A stretch of 34,707 bases of DNA from Gammaproteobacteria bacterium (GCA_028064935.1 JAPTWT010000175.1:1-34707); one strand, 5' to 3'; shown: positions 1 to 10,227, numbered from the stretch's first letter. The notes: generated by a model not told the origin, from the letters alone. Made by a program: numbers and translations.

Positions 1-1445
1 CGAGCGAAACAGAACAAGGATGCGCTCCCGGTCTTGACTCTCGCCGCGCTCGGCATAAGGGTTCTGGGGGACATCGGCAGGCGCCTGCTTTACCCGTCGA
101 GCACCTGCCCGTCCGGACTCCCGCTGTCGACGACCACCCCAACCGGCATCCTCTCGCTCATCTTCTGGCCGCCGGCGCCGGTCGTCATCAAGTACGCGGG
201 CATCGTGATGCGCGCCGACCGGCACAGCGAATATGGGATTATGGTCATCACGGCGCTGGCCTCGCGCATAGCTCTCGATTCGCAGCGCGCGCCGCCCGGT
301 TTTAGGTATTCAGGTCAGGCAGCCGTTTTGGCGAGCGCACCCCGGAGCTACCGGCAATCGCCGCCGGGATCCTCTCGGCCGGCCGCGAATCGCCCCAGCA
401 CGTCCTCATATTCTGACCACAAGGCCGCTCCGCGAACGACAATCGCTTTTCGGTGGGCGGGATGCTGTCGGCATTGGCGTCGATGAAGGCACGACAGGCA
501 TTGAAACACGTTTCCACATCCCGCGGCGGATCCTCGCCGAACTCGTCGGCAATCTTGCGCGCATAACTCAGCATCTTGTCAGTCGGGGTGCTGCGCTGCG
601 GCGGGTTTGCGCCCCCTCCCCAGCTGTGGGCAATGCCCTGCTCGTTGGAACGGGCCGGGGTCCAGGTGTTGCCGGCATTGCGGTTGGTGGCGGCCCCATG
701 CCACAGGCTTGTGCCAAAGCGGCTTGCCGATCAGACCTATCCCAAGCGTGTGGGCGCGACCGCCTCGGAGCGCAGGTATCGGCGCAGGCGCTTGACCAAG
801 GCAGCGAGCGGGCCCCGCGTGTCCGACGTGAGCCCCTTCCTGCCTGCGGTCTTGAAGGCGCCCCTCGAACCGGCCGCCGTCGACATCGTGCGCGTATCGG
901 CACAAAACGGGCATGTCGACAATTCGCGCATCGCGCCGGCCTCGACGCCTGTCCAAAATGCGAGGACCTGTGACGCGCCGCGACCTCGGAATGCGAGTAC
1001 CGAGCAGCCCGCATACCTCCTACCCACTCGCTTCAGTCAACACTGGGCCATTGTCCCATGCGCACAATGCCATACACCCCGGAACCGACCGGCATGACAC
1101 ACCGGATCTCCCGCAGGAGGGCGGCTTTGCCGGCGATACGCTCGTGGCGCTTTCGCGGTAAACGCAAACCCCGATGACCCAGGGAAAGTCGTGGGCCATC
1201 ATTCGGCCAGGCCATCTGCGGTTGACACCCATCAACGACCGGGCGCGGGTCTTGCACTATTCATGGAGGAGAACAGCGCAGTCATAGTCAAGAACAAAAG
1301 AGGCCCAGCCTCCGGCACAAGGCGTGAAGGGGGCGCAGGTCTCTCGGGGGTGATAATGGCGACATCTGACATTGAGGGCGGCTCGCGCCTTCAGCGTGAC
1401 CGCTCCTGCCGACAAGACCGTTTAGGCCGCAAGCAAAAGCGGTGT
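1..1445. other. Gene-poor left margin, no recognised intact gene
   Basis: I recognise no intact gene here. Reading frames exist on both strands, but they are arginine-, proline- and alanine-rich, as expected of shadow frames in GC-rich DNA. None shows a family motif or a convincing ribosome binding site. On the minus strand, short frames follow one another (about 1027-737, 956-579, 574-302), and a stop-free minus frame runs off the left edge from about 300. This could be a decayed gene or element. I cannot identify it. Confidence 0.4.
302..574 (-). pseudogene. Possible decayed coding fragment, unidentified
   Basis: This 90-codon frame starts at an ATG four bases after the stop of another minus-strand frame (579-956). 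Its first half, about residues 1-48, has a balanced protein-like composition, with phrases such as KIADEFGEDPPRDVE and ACRAFIDANADSIPP. The second half becomes Pro/Ser/Arg-rich and looks out of frame. There is no Shine-Dalgarno sequence before the ATG. The simplest reading is the remnant of a longer minus-strand gene broken by indels. I recognise no family, and it may be chance. Confidence 0.22.
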
Positions 1446-1832
1446 ATGCAACACGGGTGGCATACCTTGCGATACGGACCGGACCCACATTGCAAAAGAG
1501 CCGGGCTGGCGGTAGCCGGGCTCTGTCTTTTCACAGGCATGGCGACCTGCGCGGCCGCCCTCCATTCGAGACACTCCCTGGGGCCGCCCCTCCTCCAGCA
1601 GGCGGCGCACGGCGACCGGCAGGCGCTTCAACGCATCCGCCATGCCGCCGCCCAAGGGAACGCCCAGGCCGAGACCGATCTTGGTATCCTCTATGCGCAC
1701 GGTGACGGTGTGCCGCAGAACTATACGCGGGCCTTCTCCTGGTACAGGAAAGCCGCCGCCCAGGGTAACGCCACGGCCCGCCATGATCTGGCGGCATTGC
1801 GGCGACGACTGCGTCGAGAAATGTATCGGTAA
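1446..1832 (+). CDS. Small secreted Sel1-repeat (SLR/TPR-like) protein
   Basis: This is a 128-residue protein with an N-terminal export signal: a basic stretch (CKR at about 16-18), a hydrophobic core (AGLAVAGLCLFTG) and small residues around MATCAA. The C-terminal half carries one clear Sel1-like repeat. It contains AETDLGILYAHGDGVPQNY followed by AFSWYRKAAAQGNATA, the typical pattern of small helical pairs, with a partial repeat before it (HAAAQGNAQAE). Sel1 repeats are protein-interaction scaffolds, often periplasmic. With one to two repeats this is among the shorter members. The ATG at 1446 is chosen because the signal peptide begins just after it. The frame stays open upstream to 1191, so an earlier start cannot be excluded, and the ribosome binding site is weak. 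It is convergent with the MFS gene downstream. Partner and function are unknown. Confidence 0.6.
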   Translation: MQHGWHTLRYGPDPHCKRAGLAVAGLCLFTGMATCAAALHSRHSLGPPLLQQAAHGDRQALQRIRHAAAQGNAQAETDLGILYAHGDGVPQNYTRAFSWYRKAAAQGNATARHDLAALRRRLRREMYR

Positions 1833-1919
1833 ATGGCCCCGCGCATGATGCGGGCGGCCGCGCTCCCCTAATAATCGTTCTTATATCCCGGTGACCCATG
1901 TTGCCAGACTTTCGTCTAT

Positions 1920-3275
1920 TCACTCCCCAGGCGCTGGTGGTGATGCGACCGACGTCGGAGACCCGGCGCGAATATTCGTAAAAAGGAACCAGGCGACAAT
2001 CAGTCCGCCAAGGCCAATGGCGAGTACCGCCGCATATCCGAAGTGCGCCACAAGCGGACCACCCGCGAAGGTACCCGCCACGGTGGCCAGGGCCGTCGCG
2101 GCATTGAAAAGACCGATTGCCGCACCCTCGCTGGTCGGAGTCAGCTGACCGGTAAGGACCGTACCACTTACACTCAGGGCCGGCCAGGCAATCACAATGA
2201 TGCCAAAGCCGATGAGGGCGGGTGCCGACTGGGCGGCGCCTGGGATCAGCATCAGCGCCCACAGTAGCCCAAAACCCGACGCCCGCGCCAATAGCGACAA
2301 ACGATAGACGCGCATGGCCCCATAACGACTGCACCAACGGCTGGCGACGATATAAAGCCCGATGGCCGCTGCCGCCACGATGGCATAGGACAGGGCCGTG
2401 ACCGCAGGCCGAATGGCAAAAACGTGGCGCAAAAGAAGCGGGAAATACGCAAAGAATGCCGCCACCGCAAACGATAGCGTCGCCCACGACAATAGAAAAC
2501 GCCCGAAGCGGCTCTGTATCAAGGTGTGCATTTCCTTGAGATGCGTAATGATTGGTATATGCATATGGTGGAGGACATTGCCACCAGAAAGCTCACTGTG
2601 CCCGAAGGCCGCCAGCGCCCTCCAGTCGAGGTGACGCGATCCTGGGCGCGGCGTACGGGGCGTGCGCGAGACCGGCAGGTGATAGGCCCCAAGGATCGCC
2701 GCCGCCAGCATGAGGATAGCGGCGATCTGGATACCCAGCGTCGGATCATGAGTCCACAGGCCAGCCAGCAATAAACCCGCCACGACGCCCGCACCATTGA
2801 AGCTCTGCAGCCAGCCCAGACGCGGCTCCCACTCGTCGCGCGGCGCAAAATCGAGCACGAAAAGACTGGCGACAGTGCTGGCCGCACCGGTACCAATACC
2901 CACGATCAACGCCGCCAGCACCCAGAACGGGGGCGCAAGCGGCAAAGACAGGCCCACGAGGCCCATTGCCGCCACTGCGAATCCCCCTAGAAAGATGGGC
3001 CGGTAATCCTGGCTGCGTTCGGCGAGCAATCCCCATGCCGGAGACAGGAGCAGCCCCGCGTTGTAGGCACCGATCACGTAGGCGACGAGTCGACTGTCGT
3101 GGGTGATGGCGACAATGGCAAGCGGCACCATGATCGCAAAGAGCCCGGCCATGGCGGCCCCAAGCAGGAGATAAGACCCATACCAGATCGCCATAAACGG
3201 CCGCGGCGTTTTCCATGCGCGCCGCAGGACACCCAATGGATGGTGATCACCCGAAGACGGAGGCAAGGAGCTCAT
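1920..3275 (-). CDS. Major facilitator superfamily transporter
   Basis: This 451-residue integral membrane protein has about twelve hydrophobic segments in two six-helix halves. They are separated by a hydrophilic loop around residues 205-255 that is rich in Arg, Pro and His. The first half has the MFS layout: a membrane segment ending near AIVAIT, a helix with YVIGAYNAGLLLSPAWGLLAE, then SQDYRPIFLGGF, which sits where the short cytoplasmic A-motif loop is expected. A later GIGTGAASTVASLFVLDFAP segment resembles the TM5 region of drug/sugar-type carriers, and TSEGAAIGLFNAATALATVAG in the second half is typical of MFS efflux permeases. The substrate cannot be told from the sequence. It stands alone, convergent with the Sel1-repeat gene, with unassigned DNA upstream. 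Confidence 0.8.
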   Translation of the reverse strand: MSSLPPSSGDHHPLGVLRRAWKTPRPFMAIWYGSYLLLGAAMAGLFAIMVPLAIVAITHDSRLVAYVIGAYNAGLLLSPAWGLLAERSQDYRPIFLGGFAVAAMGLVGLSLPLAPPFWVLAALIVGIGTGAASTVASLFVLDFAPRDEWEPRLGWLQSFNGAGVVAGLLLAGLWTHDPTLGIQIAAILMLAAAILGAYHLPVSRTPRTPRPGSRHLDWRALAAFGHSELSGGNVLHHMHIPIITHLKEMHTLIQSRFGRFLLSWATLSFAVAAFFAYFPLLLRHVFAIRPAVTALSYAIVAAAAIGLYIVASRWCSRYGAMRVYRLSLLARASGFGLLWALMLIPGAAQSAPALIGFGIIVIAWPALSVSGTVLTGQLTPTSEGAAIGLFNAATALATVAGTFAGGPLVAHFGYAAVLAIGLGGLIVAWFLFTNIRAGSPTSVASPPAPGE

Positions 3276-3652
3276 CGTTCGTTAGAGATACAAGGGACGG
3301 CGCGGTTCCCGCCTGCACAAACGCGTCCCGTCACGAGCGACACCATATGGTGCCAGCATTGATCCAAGCGCCCCGGAACACGACTCGGGCTCTAGCACTG
3401 GATCGCACGACCGGACACTTTCGCCCCGGGGAAACACGCGAAACGCGACACGACGAGGCCCGCGTTGAGATTGGGATCGGGCCGACGCGCGGCTTGCGAT
3501 CGCCGGATCGGGTCATGCGCCCTCCACCCGACATGCGCCGGCAAATGACGTCCCAATATCGGGGGGGGCGGGTCGCGGTTTTGACGGTCACACAGCATGA
3601 CCGCCGGCGTGCGTCCAGACTTGGGCGCGCCTTCGCGTGATGATTGCGCACC
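3276..3652. other. Intergenic stretch with no recognised gene
   Basis: This stretch lies between the MFS start and the integrase remnant. Short frames on both strands have no family motif and no ribosome binding site. It may be the decayed body of the integrated element whose integrase tail follows, but nothing upstream of 3653 can be aligned by eye to an integrase. Confidence 0.4.
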
Positions 3653-3824
3653 CCAAGTCTCCATTTTGAAGACCGGCAAGACCTGCTCGGGCATCGGTCC
3701 GGGCGCATCACCGCGCATTACTCGGCGGCCGAGCTTGCGAACCTCATCGCGGCTGCCGACGGTGTGCGGCGATATGTCCCGCAAAAGTCCCGCGCTAGTT
3801 TTGCTGAAACAACAGGTAGTGTAG
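3653..3824 (+). pseudogene. C-terminal remnant of a tyrosine recombinase (integrase)
   Basis: Translated in the frame of position 3644, residues after LHFEDRQDLLGHRSGRIT and HYSAAELANLIAAAD match the end of the phage-integrase catalytic domain. The GH of the second catalytic block and the HYS tyrosine block (the nucleophile region) are both visible. The frame then shifts by one: the expected tail SRKSPALVLLKQQVV continues in the frame of 3597 and stops at 3824. The upstream two thirds, with the catalytic Arg and HxxR, is missing. The stub ends 38 bases from the 3' end of the tRNA-Arg gene, where such elements usually insert. It is therefore a dead integrase left by an excised or eroded element. 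Family assignment is fairly sure; exact 5' limit is not. Confidence 0.7.
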
Positions 3825-3861
3825 GTGAGCCACTCTAACTTACGGACTTTACTGAGGAATT

Positions 3862-3938
3862 TGGCGCGCCCGGAGAGATTCGAACTCCCGACCACCTGGT
3901 TCGTAGCCAGGTACTCTATCCAACTGAGCTACGGGCGC
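3862..3938 (-). tRNA. tRNA-Arg(ACG), CCA encoded
   Basis: The minus strand folds as a cloverleaf. The acceptor strands GCGCCCG/CGGGCGC pair fully, followed by discriminator G and an encoded CCA. The anticodon stem CCTGG/CCAGG holds the loop CTACGAA, giving anticodon ACG (read as ICG, decoding CGU/CGC/CGA). The T-arm has TTCGAAT. It lies downstream of tRNA-Ser(GCU) in the same direction, like argV after serV in E. coli. The 3' end abuts an integrase remnant. Confidence 0.96.
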
Positions 3939-4104
3939 GTTTTGTAACGACCGACTTTTCTAACGGATTGCTCCGTCTCTTGCTACTCTTCCCGGCCTTG
4001 GGTGCCAGGAAGTGGAGTATTTCTCAAGGCCCGCCGGCGCCGATCGACGGCTCCCGCTGCCCCCACATCCCCCGCGATCTCCCTGTGTCTTCTTACGACG
4101 GAAG

Positions 4105-4140
4105 GCGCCGCATTATAAAGCGCCCCGAGACTTCACGCCA
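4105..4140 (-). promoter_or_regulatory. Likely promoter of tRNA-Arg
   Basis: The minus strand carries a perfect TATAAT at 4117-4112, followed at once by a GC-rich discriminator (GCGGCGCC). That layout is typical of stringently controlled stable-RNA promoters. The -35 region, 17-18 bases upstream, is a poor match (TGGCGT). A start near 4105 would give a leader of about 165 bases before the tRNA. The remaining gap between the two tRNA genes, 3939-4264, shows no gene. Confidence 0.5.
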
Positions 4141-4264
4141 CCCCTTACTTGACCGGAAGGCGAGGCCTACCGCATCGCATCATGCCGCACAGCGGCGCGT
4201 GACGAGAAACGGCAGGTGCCTGAGACCTGGGTCGGCCCGTCGCGCGGGCCCTGCTCTCTAATGA

Positions 4265-4358
4265 TGGCGGAGAGAGAGGGATTCGAACCCTCGATGGAGT
4301 TTTTGACCCCATACTCCCTTAGCAGGGGAGCGCCTTCGACCGGCTCGGCCATCTCTCC
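4265..4358 (-). tRNA. tRNA-Ser(GCT), CCA encoded
   Basis: This is a class II tRNA on the minus strand. Acceptor GGAGAGA pairs with TCTCTCC, followed by discriminator G and CCA. The anticodon stem CTCCC/GGGAG encloses CTGCTAA, giving anticodon GCT for AGC/AGU codons. A long variable arm is present, as expected for serine tRNA, and the T-loop reads TTCGAAT. It is 61 bases downstream of csrA, the serV position known from E. coli. A TATGCT element 13 bases before its 5' end could be its own -10. Confidence 0.96.
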
Positions 4359-4419
4359 TAAAAGAGCGCACAGCATACCTTGTGCGGGCGTTTCAGGAAA
4401 GGGTGGGGTGCGCGGGGAT

Positions 4420-4623
4420 TCAGTCCTTGGGAACCTCCTCCTCGACAACCCCGGTCTCGCGCTCCCTCTGGATACGCTCGTAGATCTCCTCGCGATGAAC
4501 CGGGACGTCCTTCGGCGCGTTGACCCCGATGCGAACCTGATTGCCCTTGATGCCCAGTACCGTGACCTGGACCTGATCGCCGATGTTCAGCGTTTCTCCG
4601 ATACGTCTCGTCAGAATCAGCAT
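4420..4623 (-). CDS. csrA: Carbon storage regulator CsrA/RsmA
   Basis: This 67-residue RNA-binding post-transcriptional regulator binds GGA motifs in mRNA leaders and alters translation and stability. The whole CsrA fold is present: the N-terminal strand [12 protein letters not shown], which carries one RNA-contact surface, then [18 protein letters not shown], and the second RNA-contact strand VPVHREEIY with the conserved Arg (R44) near position 44. The C-terminal helix is followed by an acidic tail (VVEEEVPKD). The start is set by AAGGAGAG seven bases before the ATG. It lies 131 bases after lysC and just before tRNA-Ser, the conserved alaS-(lysC)-csrA-serV order. A small GGACC/GGTCC inverted repeat sits in its leader. 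Confidence 0.97.
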   Translation of the reverse strand: MLILTRRIGETLNIGDQVQVTVLGIKGNQVRIGVNAPKDVPVHREEIYERIQRERETGVVEEEVPKD

Positions 4624-4679
4624 ATCGCCGCTCTCCTTAAAGCCTGCCTTGAGCCTTCCTGGTTTCCGGCTCCCCGTGA

Positions 4680-4696
4680 GGACCTGCTTTGGGTCC
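4680..4696 (-). repeat. Small inverted repeat in csrA leader
   Basis: GGACC, seven bases, GGTCC: a perfect five-base-pair stem about 57 bases upstream of the csrA start. One arm could act as a CsrA-like target only if a GGA were in the loop; here GGA is in the stem. It is too short to be called a terminator. Confidence 0.25.
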
Positions 4697-4754
4697 GCTT
4701 TCCCATGACTGCTCGTCCCTGAGACGACGCTCGCCGACTCAACGCTTGCAGCTT

Positions 4755-5996
4755 CTATGCCAACGGCACCGCAGTCGTGGTCTCGGCATCGAGACCAAAT
4801 GCGCTATGAAGCGCGCGGACTGCCAGCTCCAGATATTTTTCCTCGACGACCACCGATATCTTGATCTCGGATGTCGATATCATCTGGATATTGATGCCTT
4901 CTTCGCCTAATACTCGAAACATCGTGCTCGCAATCCCGGCGTGCGAACGCATGCCCACACCCACCACTGAGATCTTCGCGATACGCTCATCACCGCGCAC
5001 CTCGCGGGCCTTGAGGGCGCCGGCCGTCTTCTCCAAGATCTCACGCGCCTGACGGTAATCGCCGCGCGGGACGGTGAACGTGAAGTCGGTGGTCTTATCG
5101 GCCCCGACGTTCTGGATGATCATGTCGACGTTGATGTTCGCTTGGGCCACGTCGCCTACGATCCGGTAAGCGACGCCGGGCTCATCGGGCACACCCTTGA
5201 TCGTGAGCTTGGCCTCATCCCGACTGAAGGCGATCCCCGATATCAGCGCCTGCTCCATCTTGGATTCCTCGTAAGTGATTAATGTTCCGGGGCCATCGTC
5301 AAAGGACGAGAGGACCCGCAGGGGCACGCGATACTTGCCGGCGAACTCAACCGACCGGATCTGCAGGACCTTGGCACCGAGACTGGCGAGCTCCAGCATC
5401 TCCTCGACGGTGATACGCTCGAGCCGTCGTGCCTGCGGACAGACACGCGGGTCGGTCGTATAGACGCCGTCCACATCCGTATAGATCTGACATTCATCGG
5501 CCTTGAGGGCGGCGGCCATGGCCACTGCCGTGGTATCCGACCCGCCACGCCCCAGGGTTGTGATATTGCCTTCTTCGTCCACCCCCTGAAATCCGGCGAT
5601 GACGACCACCCGGCCGGAGGCCAAATCCTGGCGGACGCGCCCGTCGTCGATCGCGGTGATGCGCGCCTTGCCATGCACGTTGTCGGTACGAATATGGACC
5701 TGCGCACCCGTGTAGGACTTGGCCGGACAGCCGCGCTCCTCCAGGGCCATACTGAGGAGCGCGATCGTGACCTGCTCGCCGGTGGCGAGCAGCACATCGA
5801 CCTCACGCGGTGGGGCGTTGGGGTGAATGGTGCGAGCCATAGCCAGCAGACGGTTGGTCTCGCCGCTCATGGCCGATACCACCACCACCATATCGTGGCC
5901 GCGCGCGCGCTCCGCCGCCACACGCTTTGCAACCGCCTGGATGCGCTCCACGGTCCCGACCGAGGTGCCGCCGTACTTCTGCACGAGCAAGGGCAT
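4755..5996 (-). CDS. lysC: Aspartate kinase
   Basis: This 413-residue enzyme phosphorylates L-aspartate in the first step of the Lys/Thr/Met/diaminopimelate pathway. The N-terminal amino-acid-kinase domain opens with the signature [10 protein letters not shown] (about 5-14). It continues with [24 protein letters not shown] (in two parts, near 135-158) and the substrate segment [13 protein letters not shown]. Two ACT regulatory domains occupy about 265-413 ([16 protein letters not shown] and [15 protein letters not shown]), so allosteric feedback is expected. The length matches the monofunctional class seen in Pseudomonas. There is no sign of a fused homoserine dehydrogenase. It lies 74 bases after alaS and 131 bases before csrA. 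No lysine riboswitch is evident in the short upstream gap. Confidence 0.96.
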   Translation of the reverse strand: MPLLVQKYGGTSVGTVERIQAVAKRVAAERARGHDMVVVVSAMSGETNRLLAMARTIHPNAPPREVDVLLATGEQVTIALLSMALEERGCPAKSYTGAQVHIRTDNVHGKARITAIDDGRVRQDLASGRVVVIAGFQGVDEEGNITTLGRGGSDTTAVAMAAALKADECQIYTDVDGVYTTDPRVCPQARRLERITVEEMLELASLGAKVLQIRSVEFAGKYRVPLRVLSSFDDGPGTLITYEESKMEQALISGIAFSRDEAKLTIKGVPDEPGVAYRIVGDVAQANINVDMIIQNVGADKTTDFTFTVPRGDYRQAREILEKTAGALKAREVRGDERIAKISVVGVGMRSHAGIASTMFRVLGEEGINIQMISTSEIKISVVVEEKYLELAVRALHSAFGLDAETTTAVPLA

Positions 5997-6070
5997 AATT
6001 TGAGGGTCTGACGTGAGAAAGACGCGAAGATTACCGCGCCCTTCCTCATGTGTAAACGAAAACCCTGTCC

Positions 6071-8650
6071 CTAGGCGAAACGGCCGCGTAAGAATTCCCG
6101 TGCCGCCTCCAGGGCCTGGTCCATGGCACCCGTGTCGGCCCCGCCCGCCTGGGCCAGTTCGGGCCGCCCGCCACCCTTGCCACCCAATACACGCGCCGCC
6201 TCATTCACGAGGTCAACGGCATTCACGCGTGTCACGACATCCGGGGTGACACCGGCAATCAGGGTAACCCGTCCGCCCATGATCGAGGCCAGCAGGATCG
6301 CCGCCGGGCGCAATTCGCCCTTCAGGCGATCCATGGCCTCGCGCAGACCCTTCACATCACCGTCAAGGCGCCCCACCAGGGTCTTCACCCCGCCCTGCTC
6401 AATGGCCTCGGCCGCCAGATTCCGGCTTGCGGCGAGCCCAGCCCTGGCACGCGCCTGTTCGATCTCCTTTTCCAGGGTCTCGACGCGTGCCTTCATGCGC
6501 AGCGCCTTGTCCACCAAGTCCTCGCGGGTCACCCCCAGGGCTTGGGCGGCCTCGTTCACACGCATCTCGAGCGCCCGTACATAGTCGAGCGCCGCCTGGC
6601 CGGTCACCGCCTCGATGCGCCGCACGCCGGAGCCCACCGCGGTCTCGGATACGATCTTGAAAAATCCGATGTCGCCGGTGCGGTTGACATGGGTGCCGCC
6701 ACAGAGCTCGGTCGAGTACCCGCCCATGGTCACCACACGGACCTGCTCACCGTACTTTTCCCCAAAGAGCGCCATGGCCCCGCCGCTCACCGCGTCATTG
6801 AGCGCCATGTGCGCGATGGCGACCTCGCTGTTGGCGCGAATCGCCTCATTCACCGACTGCTCGACCGCCACGATCTCCTCGGCGCTCAGCGCCTGACCAT
6901 GGCTGAAGTCAAAGCGCAGGCGCTCGGGGCCCACGAGCGAGCCGCGCTGTGTCACATGCGCGCCGAGAATGCGCCGTAGCGCGGCATGCAGGAGGTGGGT
7001 TGCGGAGTGGTGTGAGGCCGTCGCCACGCGCCACGAGGCGCTCACGACCGCAGTCATCTCATCACCGACCCGCAAGGTCCCCTCGGTCACCCGGCCGACA
7101 TGCGCAAAACCCTTGCGGGTATCCTCGACCACGAACCGCGCATCGCGGCCCAAGAGCAATCCCTGATCGCCAACCTGCCCCCCCGACTCGGCATAGAACG
7201 GGGTGCGATCCAGAAACACCACTCCCTCATCGCCCGGCGACAACCACGGAACGGTGCGCCCCTCGGCGGCCAGCGCACGGATGCGCACCGGCACAGAGAC
7301 TTGCTCATAGCCGCAAAACTCCGTCTCACCCGCCACCACGACCTCGTCGCCCCGGAAGCTCTGCGCGGCGCGCGCCCGGTTCCTTTGCGCGGTCATCTCC
7401 CGCTCAAATCCCACCATATCGATGGATAGGCCCCGCTCGCGGGCGATATCGGCGGTGAGATCGGCGGGGAAGCCGTAGGTATCATAGAGCCGAAAGACCG
7501 TCGCGCCCGGGATGACGCCGCCCGCGACAAGCCCGGCAATGTCCTGCTCCAGGAGCTTCAGGCCCTGCGCCAGGGTCTCCGCAAAGCGCTCCTCCTCTTG
7601 CTTCAGCACCGCCTCAACACGAGCCTGATCGCGCGCGAGCTCCGGATAGGCCTCACCCATCTCGCGAATCAACGGGGCCACAAGACGATAGAAGAACGGA
7701 TCCGTCGCACCCAGGCGATGGCCATGGCGCAGCGCCCGGCGCACGATCCGGCGCAACACATAGCCGCGCCCCTCATTGCCTGGCACGACGCCGTCGGTCA
7801 CAAGAAAGGCGGCGGCACGGATATGGTCGGCGATCACGTTCAGGGACTTGTCCCGCAGATCATTGAGATCGAGGACCTCCCCGACCGCCCGGATCAGTCC
7901 CTGAAAAAGGTCGATGTCGTAATTGCTCGTCACCTTCTGCATGACCGCGGCCATGCGCTCAAGCCCCATGCCGGTATCCACCGAAGGCTTGGGCAGGGGA
8001 TTGAGCCGCCCCTCGCGGTCGCGATCGAACTGCATGAACACGAGGTTCCAGATCTCGACATAGCGATCGCCATCGGCCTCGGCGGTGCCCGGGGGCCCTC
8101 CGGCAATCCCCGGACCATGATCGTAGAAGATCTCCGAACACGGACCGCACGGACCGGTATCGCCCATGGACCAGAAATTGTCGGCCTCGCCGATACGACT
8201 AAAGCGCGCCGGATCCACCCCGATCTCATCTAGCCAGATATGCGCAGCCTCATCGTCACCCTCGAAGACCGTCACCCACAAGCGGTCCGCTGGCAGGCCC
8301 ATCTCGCCGGTCAGGAACTCCCAGGCGTACCGGATGGCGTCGCGCTTGAAATAATCCCCGAAGCTGAAATTCCCCAGCATCTCGAAGAACGTATGATGGC
8401 GCGCGGTATAACCCACATTCTCCAGGTCATTGTGCTTGCCGCCGGCGCGCAGGCAGCGCTGTGCGCTCGCGGCACGCGTGTAGGGACGCCGGTCGCGCCC
8501 AAGAAACACATCCTTGAACTGCACCATCCCGGCATTGGTGAAGAGCAGGCTCTGATCGTTGGCCGGCACGAGCGGGCTGCTCGCCACCACCTCGTGGCCA
8601 TGACGCGCAAAAAACTGCAAGAAACAATTACGGATCTCGGTGCTCTTCAT
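6071..8650 (-). CDS. alaS: Alanyl-tRNA synthetase
   Basis: This 859-residue class II synthetase charges tRNA-Ala and hydrolyses misacylated Ser/Gly-tRNA. The catalytic core opens with [19 protein letters not shown] and contains [17 protein letters not shown] and [20 protein letters not shown]. The editing domain holds the zinc-binding HHSATHLLH (about 547-555) and [16 protein letters not shown] (about 652). The C-Ala/DHHA1 region follows, ending in [18 protein letters not shown]. The ATG at 8650 is preferred because homology starts there; the frame is open 38 codons further upstream but that segment is not AlaS-like. It lies 25 bases after recX and upstream of lysC and csrA. Confidence 0.97.
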   Translation of the reverse strand: MKSTEIRNCFLQFFARHGHEVVASSPLVPANDQSLLFTNAGMVQFKDVFLGRDRRPYTRAASAQRCLRAGGKHNDLENVGYTARHHTFFEMLGNFSFGDYFKRDAIRYAWEFLTGEMGLPADRLWVTVFEGDDEAAHIWLDEIGVDPARFSRIGEADNFWSMGDTGPCGPCSEIFYDHGPGIAGGPPGTAEADGDRYVEIWNLVFMQFDRDREGRLNPLPKPSVDTGMGLERMAAVMQKVTSNYDIDLFQGLIRAVGEVLDLNDLRDKSLNVIADHIRAAAFLVTDGVVPGNEGRGYVLRRIVRRALRHGHRLGATDPFFYRLVAPLIREMGEAYPELARDQARVEAVLKQEEERFAETLAQGLKLLEQDIAGLVAGGVIPGATVFRLYDTYGFPADLTADIARERGLSIDMVGFEREMTAQRNRARAAQSFRGDEVVVAGETEFCGYEQVSVPVRIRALAAEGRTVPWLSPGDEGVVFLDRTPFYAESGGQVGDQGLLLGRDARFVVEDTRKGFAHVGRVTEGTLRVGDEMTAVVSASWRVATASHHSATHLLHAALRRILGAHVTQRGSLVGPERLRFDFSHGQALSAEEIVAVEQSVNEAIRANSEVAIAHMALNDAVSGGAMALFGEKYGEQVRVVTMGGYSTELCGGTHVNRTGDIGFFKIVSETAVGSGVRRIEAVTGQAALDYVRALEMRVNEAAQALGVTREDLVDKALRMKARVETLEKEIEQARARAGLAASRNLAAEAIEQGGVKTLVGRLDGDVKGLREAMDRLKGELRPAAILLASIMGGRVTLIAGVTPDVVTRVNAVDLVNEAARVLGGKGGGRPELAQAGGADTGAMDQALEAAREFLRGRFA

Positions 8651-8675
8651 TATGTGCTCGGTTGTCGTTATCGGC

Positions 8676-9128
8676 TCAATCTTGCGGCGCATCCACCGCA
8701 AAAATAATGTCTTCGTGGCGAAAGCCTCGCCCTTGCAGGAAACGGGCCTGTCGTGCCCGCTCACGGCGATCCTCCGGGATCACCGCCCCGAAGCGCTTGG
8801 CGCGCGCGGCCGCCGCTCGCTCGCCCCACGCCCCTTCCTCCGGAGCGAGCGCCGCAGCTATGATCTCGGCCGGCACCCCCTTGGCCCTCAACTCCACCAT
8901 GATGCGCACCGGTCCCACCCCCTGGGCGGCGCGCCCGCGGACCCGTTCCGCCGCGTAGCGTTCATCGGAGAGCGCGCGCTCGGCTACGAGTTCGGCGGCG
9001 GCATCCGCGGCCTCGGCCGAGCTATAGCCGCGCCGGCATAACCGCTCGACCAATTCCTGCCGGCTATAATCGCGCCGCGCGAGCAGCGCCAAGCCATAGC
9101 CTCTCGCGGGCTCGCGCCCTCCGTTCAC
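8676..9128 (-). CDS. recX: RecA regulatory protein RecX
   Basis: This 150-residue modulator binds inside the RecA filament groove and limits its extension. The helical three-repeat RecX pattern is visible: [20 protein letters not shown], then [22 protein letters not shown] with [10 protein letters not shown], then a C-terminal repeat with [18 protein letters not shown]. Length is normal. The start codon overlaps the recA stop in an ATGA, a strong sign of translational coupling that keeps RecX below RecA. It is followed 25 bases later by alaS. Confidence 0.94.
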   Translation of the reverse strand: MNGGREPARGYGLALLARRDYSRQELVERLCRRGYSSAEAADAAAELVAERALSDERYAAERVRGRAAQGVGPVRIMVELRAKGVPAEIIAAALAPEEGAWGERAAAARAKRFGAVIPEDRRERARQARFLQGRGFRHEDIIFAVDAPQD

Positions 9129-10168
9129 ATATCATCCCCATCATCGGGCGCCAGGCCATCGCCGGGACCTCCCGCGGGCTTGGTCGTGAACGATGCCCGG
9201 AGCTTCGCCTCCAGCTCATCGGCCAAGGCCGGGTTGTCGCGCAGGTACTGGCGGGCGTTGTCCTTGCCCTGGCCTATGCGCTCACCCCCATACGAATACC
9301 AGGCCCCGGACTTCTCCACCAGATTCGAGGCCACCCCCAACTCGATCAGCTCCCCCTCCTTCGATATCCCCTGGTCATAGAGGATATCGAACTCGCATTG
9401 CCGGAACGGCGGGGCGATCTTGTTCTTCACGACCTTGACGCGCGTCTGGCTGCCCACCACCTCTTCGCCACGCTTTATGGTGCCGATGCGGCGGATGTCG
9501 AGGCGTACCGAGGCGTAGAACTTGAGGGCATTACCCCCGGTCGTGGTCTCGGGGTTGCCGAACATCACCCCGATCTTCATGCGGATCTGGTTGATGAAGA
9601 TCACGAGCGTGTTCGAGCGCTTGATATTGCCCGTGAGTTTGCGCAGGGCCTGCGACATGAGCCGTGCCTGCAGACCGACATGCGAGTCGCCCATCTCGCC
9701 TTCGATCTCGGCCTTGGGCGTCAGCGCCGCCACCGAGTCGACGACCACCACATCCACACCGCCCGAGCGCACCAGCATGTCGGTGATCTCCAGCGCCTGC
9801 TCGCCCGAATCCGGTTGCGACACCAGCAGATCGTCGACATTCACCCCCAGGCGCTTGGCATAGGTCGGGTCGAGGGCGTGCTCGGCATCGATGAACGCCG
9901 CCGTACCCCCGGCCTTTTGGGCCTGGGCCACGACATGCAGGGTCAAGGTGGTCTTGCCCGAAGACTCCGGGCCGTAGATCTCGACCACCCGGCCGCGCGG
10001 CAGGCCGCCGATGCCGAGCGCCATATCGAGCCCCAGCGATCCGGTAGGCACGGCCGCGACCGCCGGTGCCTCACCGGCATCGCCGAGCCGCATGACCGAC
10101 CCCTTCCCGAACTGCTTTTCGATCTGACCAAGAGCCGCGCTCAAGGCCTTGCCCTTGTTGACATCCAT
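9125..10168 (-). CDS. recA: Recombinase RecA
   Basis: This 347-residue ATP-dependent strand-exchange protein is also the co-protease for LexA. Walker A GPESSGKT is at 66-73, with the catalytic glutamate in FIDAEHALD (E96). Walker [11 protein letters not shown] starts near 140. The L1/L2 DNA-binding loops contain [20 protein letters not shown] and [18 protein letters not shown]. The tail is acidic (LAPDDGDDM), as in E. coli. The 59-base gap from pncC contains a GATAAT-like -10 but no CTGT-N8-ACAG LexA site that I can see, so SOS control, if any, is not shown here. It overlaps recX by four bases. Confidence 0.98.
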   Translation of the reverse strand: MDVNKGKALSAALGQIEKQFGKGSVMRLGDAGEAPAVAAVPTGSLGLDMALGIGGLPRGRVVEIYGPESSGKTTLTLHVVAQAQKAGGTAAFIDAEHALDPTYAKRLGVNVDDLLVSQPDSGEQALEITDMLVRSGGVDVVVVDSVAALTPKAEIEGEMGDSHVGLQARLMSQALRKLTGNIKRSNTLVIFINQIRMKIGVMFGNPETTTGGNALKFYASVRLDIRRIGTIKRGEEVVGSQTRVKVVKNKIAPPFRQCEFDILYDQGISKEGELIELGVASNLVEKSGAWYSYGGERIGQGKDNARQYLRDNPALADELEAKLRASFTTKPAGGPGDGLAPDDGDDM

Positions 10169-10227
10169 TCCGTTACCCCCGCGAGTCGCGCAAGAGGGCG
10201 ATTATCTCATAAAGCGTTGTTTGGGAC

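Noticed and set aside
1531..2487. 318-codon minus-strand frame
   Set aside because: It overlaps the MFS gene in another frame and the Sel1-repeat gene on the other strand; composition is shadow-like.
3392..3895. Minus-strand frame beginning MVGSSNLSGRAKF
   Set aside because: Its start lies inside tRNA-Arg and the peptide is a tRNA-derived artefact; the rest is opposite the integrase remnant.
4216..4722. Plus-strand frame beginning MPETWVGPSRGPCSL and containing AEREGFEPSMEFL
   Set aside because: It is a read-through of the antisense of tRNA-Ser and csrA; such AEREGFEPS peptides are a well-known artefact of serine tRNA genes.
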